DNA of 7,677 nt from Thermocrinis sp. GTDB taxonomy: Bacteria > Aquificota > Aquificia > Aquificales > Aquificaceae. The stretch is taken from the NCBI GenBank assembly GCA_022759285.1, contig JAEMPM010000097.1, positions 1,381 through 9,057 on the forward strand, in the 5' to 3' direction. The stretch's first letter is position 1, and each line of letters begins with the position of its first letter. The translations under genes were made by a program, and so were the position numbers. This document shows positions 5,967-7,677 of this stretch, in pieces. Under the pieces are notes generated by a model that was not told the DNA's origin, ran no database searches, and saw only the letters and a list, made by a program, of their open reading frames with translations.

Positions 5967-6176
5967 ATGAAACTGCGGGTTCAATACAGAGGAAAGGAGT
6001 TAGAGTTAGAGTTTGAAGGGGACAAGGTAAAGGCAAAAGACCTTTTAAAGGCTATGAACCTCTCAAGGGAGTACGCCTTTGTGGTGGTCAATGGAGAAGT
6101 TGTGGAAGATGACTATTACATAAAGGAGGGAGACCAAGTGCGGGTGATAAATGCCATTTCGGGAGGGCAGGTTTAA
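5967..6176 (+). CDS. ttuB: Ubiquitin-like sulfur carrier TtuB (MoaD/ThiS family)
   Basis: A 69-residue beta-grasp protein of the MoaD/ThiS family. Features are the N-terminal strands (MKLRVQYRGKELELEFEG), a helix at about 23-31 (AKDLLKAMN), the FVVVNGEVVEDDY region (38-50), and KEGDQVRVINAISGG at the end. The AISGG ending resembles that of Thermus TtuB, and the next gene is ttuA, so I call it TtuB rather than ThiS or MoaD. It would carry sulfur as a C-terminal thiocarboxylate to TtuA. The oddity is that the diglycine (66-67) is followed by Gln-Val before the stop, whereas carriers of this type normally end in GG. The start is ATG 5967, where family similarity begins. The frame remains open further upstream, but that part overlaps the tRNA and has no family resemblance. 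The ribosome site is weak. Confidence 0.82.
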   Translation: MKLRVQYRGKELELEFEGDKVKAKDLLKAMNLSREYAFVVVNGEVVEDDYYIKEGDQVRVINAISGGQV

Positions 6177-6188
6177 GATTAAAAACTT

Positions 6189-7115
6189 ATGAAAAGATGC
6201 GTTAAGTGTTCCCAAAAGGCGGTTGTTTATTTGCCCCACCATAGAATTGCTCTGTGCAAAGAGCATTACCTTGAGTGGTTTGAAAGGAGGGTGGAAAGGA
6301 CAATAAGAGAGTTTAGAATGTTCTCAAAAAATGATAGGGTTTTAGTGGCGGTATCCGGTGGGAAAGACAGCCTTTCTCTTTGGCATGCCCTTCATAGGCT
6401 CGGCTACCAAGCGGATGGGCTCTACATAAACTTGGGCATAGGAGAGTATTCCAAACTATCGGAGGAAAAAGCTAAGAAGTTTGCCCAAAGCTTAGGAAGG
6501 ACCCTGCATGTAATAAGGCTCAAGGACGTGGTGGAAGATATACCAACCTTAAAAGAGATAGAGAAAAGACCTGCCTGTTCCGTGTGTGGAAATCTCAAAA
6601 GGTATTATATGAACAAAAGTGCCAAAGAGCTTGGTTTTTCGGTGATCGCCACAGGACACAACTTGGACGATGAGAGCGCAACCCTCATGGGAAATGTCCT
6701 CTCTTGGAATTTAGGCTACCTGCAAAGGCAGTATCCGGTTTTAAAAGAGGGCAATGGCTTTGTGAGAAAGGTAAAACCACTGTGTCTTATTACAGAGAAG
6801 GAAAGTGCCCTGTATGCCCTTCTTTCCGGCATAGACTTTGTGGAGGAAGAATGTCCCTACTCAGTAGATGCCTCTTCAATTGAGTATAAGCTTTTGCTCT
6901 CTCAGATAGAGGAAAAGAGCCCCGGCACCAAGCTTAGGTTCTACTTAGAGTTTTTGAGAAAAATTCAGCCCCTTTTCAAGCGAGAGGAGAAACTTGAGCT
7001 TAAGCCATGCTCCATTTGCGGTGAGCCCACTTCTGCAAACGTATGCACTGTTTGTAGGCTAAAGCAAAGACTAACCCTCTCTAAAAAGGACAAGGTTCCT
7101 AAAGACTCTACATAG
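6189..7115 (+). CDS. ttuA: tRNA-5-methyluridine(54) 2-sulfurtransferase TtuA
   Basis: A 308-residue enzyme of the TtuA/TtcA adenylating family. The N-terminal zinc-binding element has C4, C7, C23 and H26. The PP-loop SGGKDS (56-61) activates the uridine with ATP. Cys130, Cys133 and Cys222 are placed as the three ligands of the catalytic [4Fe-4S] cluster. GHNLDDE (156-162) is a family motif. A C-terminal zinc ribbon uses C274, C277, C286 and C289. The two zinc modules separate TtuA from TtcA, which modifies C32. The product, 2-thio-ribothymidine at position 54, stabilises tRNA at high temperature. It starts 12 nt after the ttuB stop with no good Shine-Dalgarno directly ahead. Its last 45 bp overlap the 3' end of coaE on the other strand. 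Confidence 0.93.
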   Translation: MKRCVKCSQKAVVYLPHHRIALCKEHYLEWFERRVERTIREFRMFSKNDRVLVAVSGGKDSLSLWHALHRLGYQADGLYINLGIGEYSKLSEEKAKKFAQSLGRTLHVIRLKDVVEDIPTLKEIEKRPACSVCGNLKRYYMNKSAKELGFSVIATGHNLDDESATLMGNVLSWNLGYLQRQYPVLKEGNGFVRKVKPLCLITEKESALYALLSGIDFVEEECPYSVDASSIEYKLLLSQIEEKSPGTKLRFYLEFLRKIQPLFKREEKLELKPCSICGEPTSANVCTVCRLKQRLTLSKKDKVPKDST

Positions 7116-7676
7116 CTCGAAAACCTTCTCTCTTGTCCTTTCAAGGCTTTGGCTGTTGTCTATCACATAGTGGACTTTTTTTAACTTCTCTTTAGGTGGA
7201 AGTTGCTTTTGCCATCTTCTTTCAAAGTCCTCCAAGGACATGCCTTTGGCGAGAACTCTCTGTTTGCAAAGCTCATAGGGTGCATAAACTAAAACCACAA
7301 AGTCGTACTTGCCTTGTGTTTTCTTCTCCAAAACCAAGGAAGCCTCCACCACTACTATGGCATGCTCGGGGAGTTTTTTAAACTCCTCTTCCAATCGTTC
7401 ATAAAGGGCAGAGTGGGTGATCCTTTCCAAAAGCAATAGCTTTTCTCTGTCTGCAAACACAATATCCGCGAGCTTTTTTGTGTTTATATTTCCTCCTTGG
7501 TCTAATATTTCATCCCCAAAGGCTTTCAGGACCTCTTCGTATACTTTTCCCCTTTCTTCATAAAATCCCTTTATTATACGGTCTGCATCAAACACATAAA
7601 AACCACACTCCTTGAAAAACCCCGCTACCGTGGATTTTCCAGAACCTATGTTGCCAGTTAGGGCTATCTTGAGCAT
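7071..7676 (-). CDS. coaE: Dephospho-CoA kinase CoaE
   Basis: A complete 201-residue protein of normal family length. The P-loop is TGNIGSGKST (7-16), and DADR (30-33) follows as in CoaE. The CoA-binding and lid region includes FERRWQKQLPPKEKLKK (151-167), and the tail has the family's VIDNSQSLERT (171-181). The enzyme phosphorylates the 3'-hydroxyl of the ribose in dephospho-CoA using ATP, the last step of CoA synthesis, in the cytoplasm. The ATG lies one base from the window edge, so its ribosome site and upstream neighbour are not visible and an earlier start cannot be excluded, although MLKIALTGNIGSG is the usual CoaE N-terminus. The 3' end converges on ttuA and overlaps it by 45 bp. Confidence 0.95.
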   Translation of the reverse strand: MLKIALTGNIGSGKSTVAGFFKECGFYVFDADRIIKGFYEERGKVYEEVLKAFGDEILDQGGNINTKKLADIVFADREKLLLLERITHSALYERLEEEFKKLPEHAIVVVEASLVLEKKTQGKYDFVVLVYAPYELCKQRVLAKGMSLEDFERRWQKQLPPKEKLKKVHYVIDNSQSLERTREKVFELCRVFRNLVLFREG

Positions 7677-7677
7677 T

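Noticed and set aside
6063..6266. Minus-strand frame across the ttuB-ttuA junction
   Set aside because: Opposite two well-supported genes and without any motif or ribosome site.
7071..7130. Rho-independent terminator between ttuA and coaE
   Set aside because: I see no GC-rich hairpin followed by a T run on either strand; the genes overlap here.

Overview
This window looks like ordinary core chromosome of a thermophilic, Gram-negative-type bacterium, most likely a member of the Aquificales (Aquifex/Hydrogenobacter/Thermocrinis relatives). Three things point there: the large subunit of carbamoyl-phosphate synthetase is present only as a separate C-terminal half, the arrangement known from Aquifex; a TtuB/TtuA pair for heat-protective tRNA 2-thiolation is present; and arginine is written mostly with AGG/AGA, as in hyperthermophiles. 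A DUF374 lysophospholipid acyltransferase and MinCDE argue for a bacterium with a lipid-A-type envelope rather than an archaeon with split CarB. The genus assignment is inference.

Layout. Positions 1-5918 on the minus strand form one very compact block. Read in its own direction it is tRNA-Asn(GUU), minC, minD, minE, a HAD-IIA phosphatase, the C-terminal half of carB, an M23 peptidase, and a DUF374 acyltransferase cut by the window edge. Spacings run from 9 nt to overlaps of 1-11 nt, so the protein genes are probably co-transcribed and translationally coupled. The only obvious promoter is an extended -10 element just upstream of the tRNA. From 5919 to 5966 lies the only real intergenic region, divergent, holding that promoter and a small AT-rich inverted repeat. 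On the plus strand ttuB (5967-6176) and ttuA (6189-7115) form a two-gene unit. coaE (dephospho-CoA kinase) comes in from the right edge on the minus strand and overlaps the 3' end of ttuA tail to tail by 45 bp. No gene-free stretch exceeds 50 bp.

How the genes work together. MinC, MinD and MinE form the septum-placement system. The M23 peptidase and the acyltransferase act on cell wall and membrane lipid. CarB's C-terminal half supplies the carbamate-phosphorylating ATP-grasp domain and the allosteric domain for arginine and pyrimidine synthesis; its N-terminal partner must be elsewhere. TtuB (sulfur carrier) and TtuA (Fe-S sulfurtransferase) make 2-thio-ribothymidine at tRNA position 54. CoaE finishes CoA synthesis. 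No mobile element, CRISPR array or defence system is visible. The points most worth a second look are a TtuB whose diglycine is followed by two extra residues, a minC start only 9 nt after a tRNA with its Shine-Dalgarno inside the tRNA acceptor stem, and the split carB gene inside a min operon.
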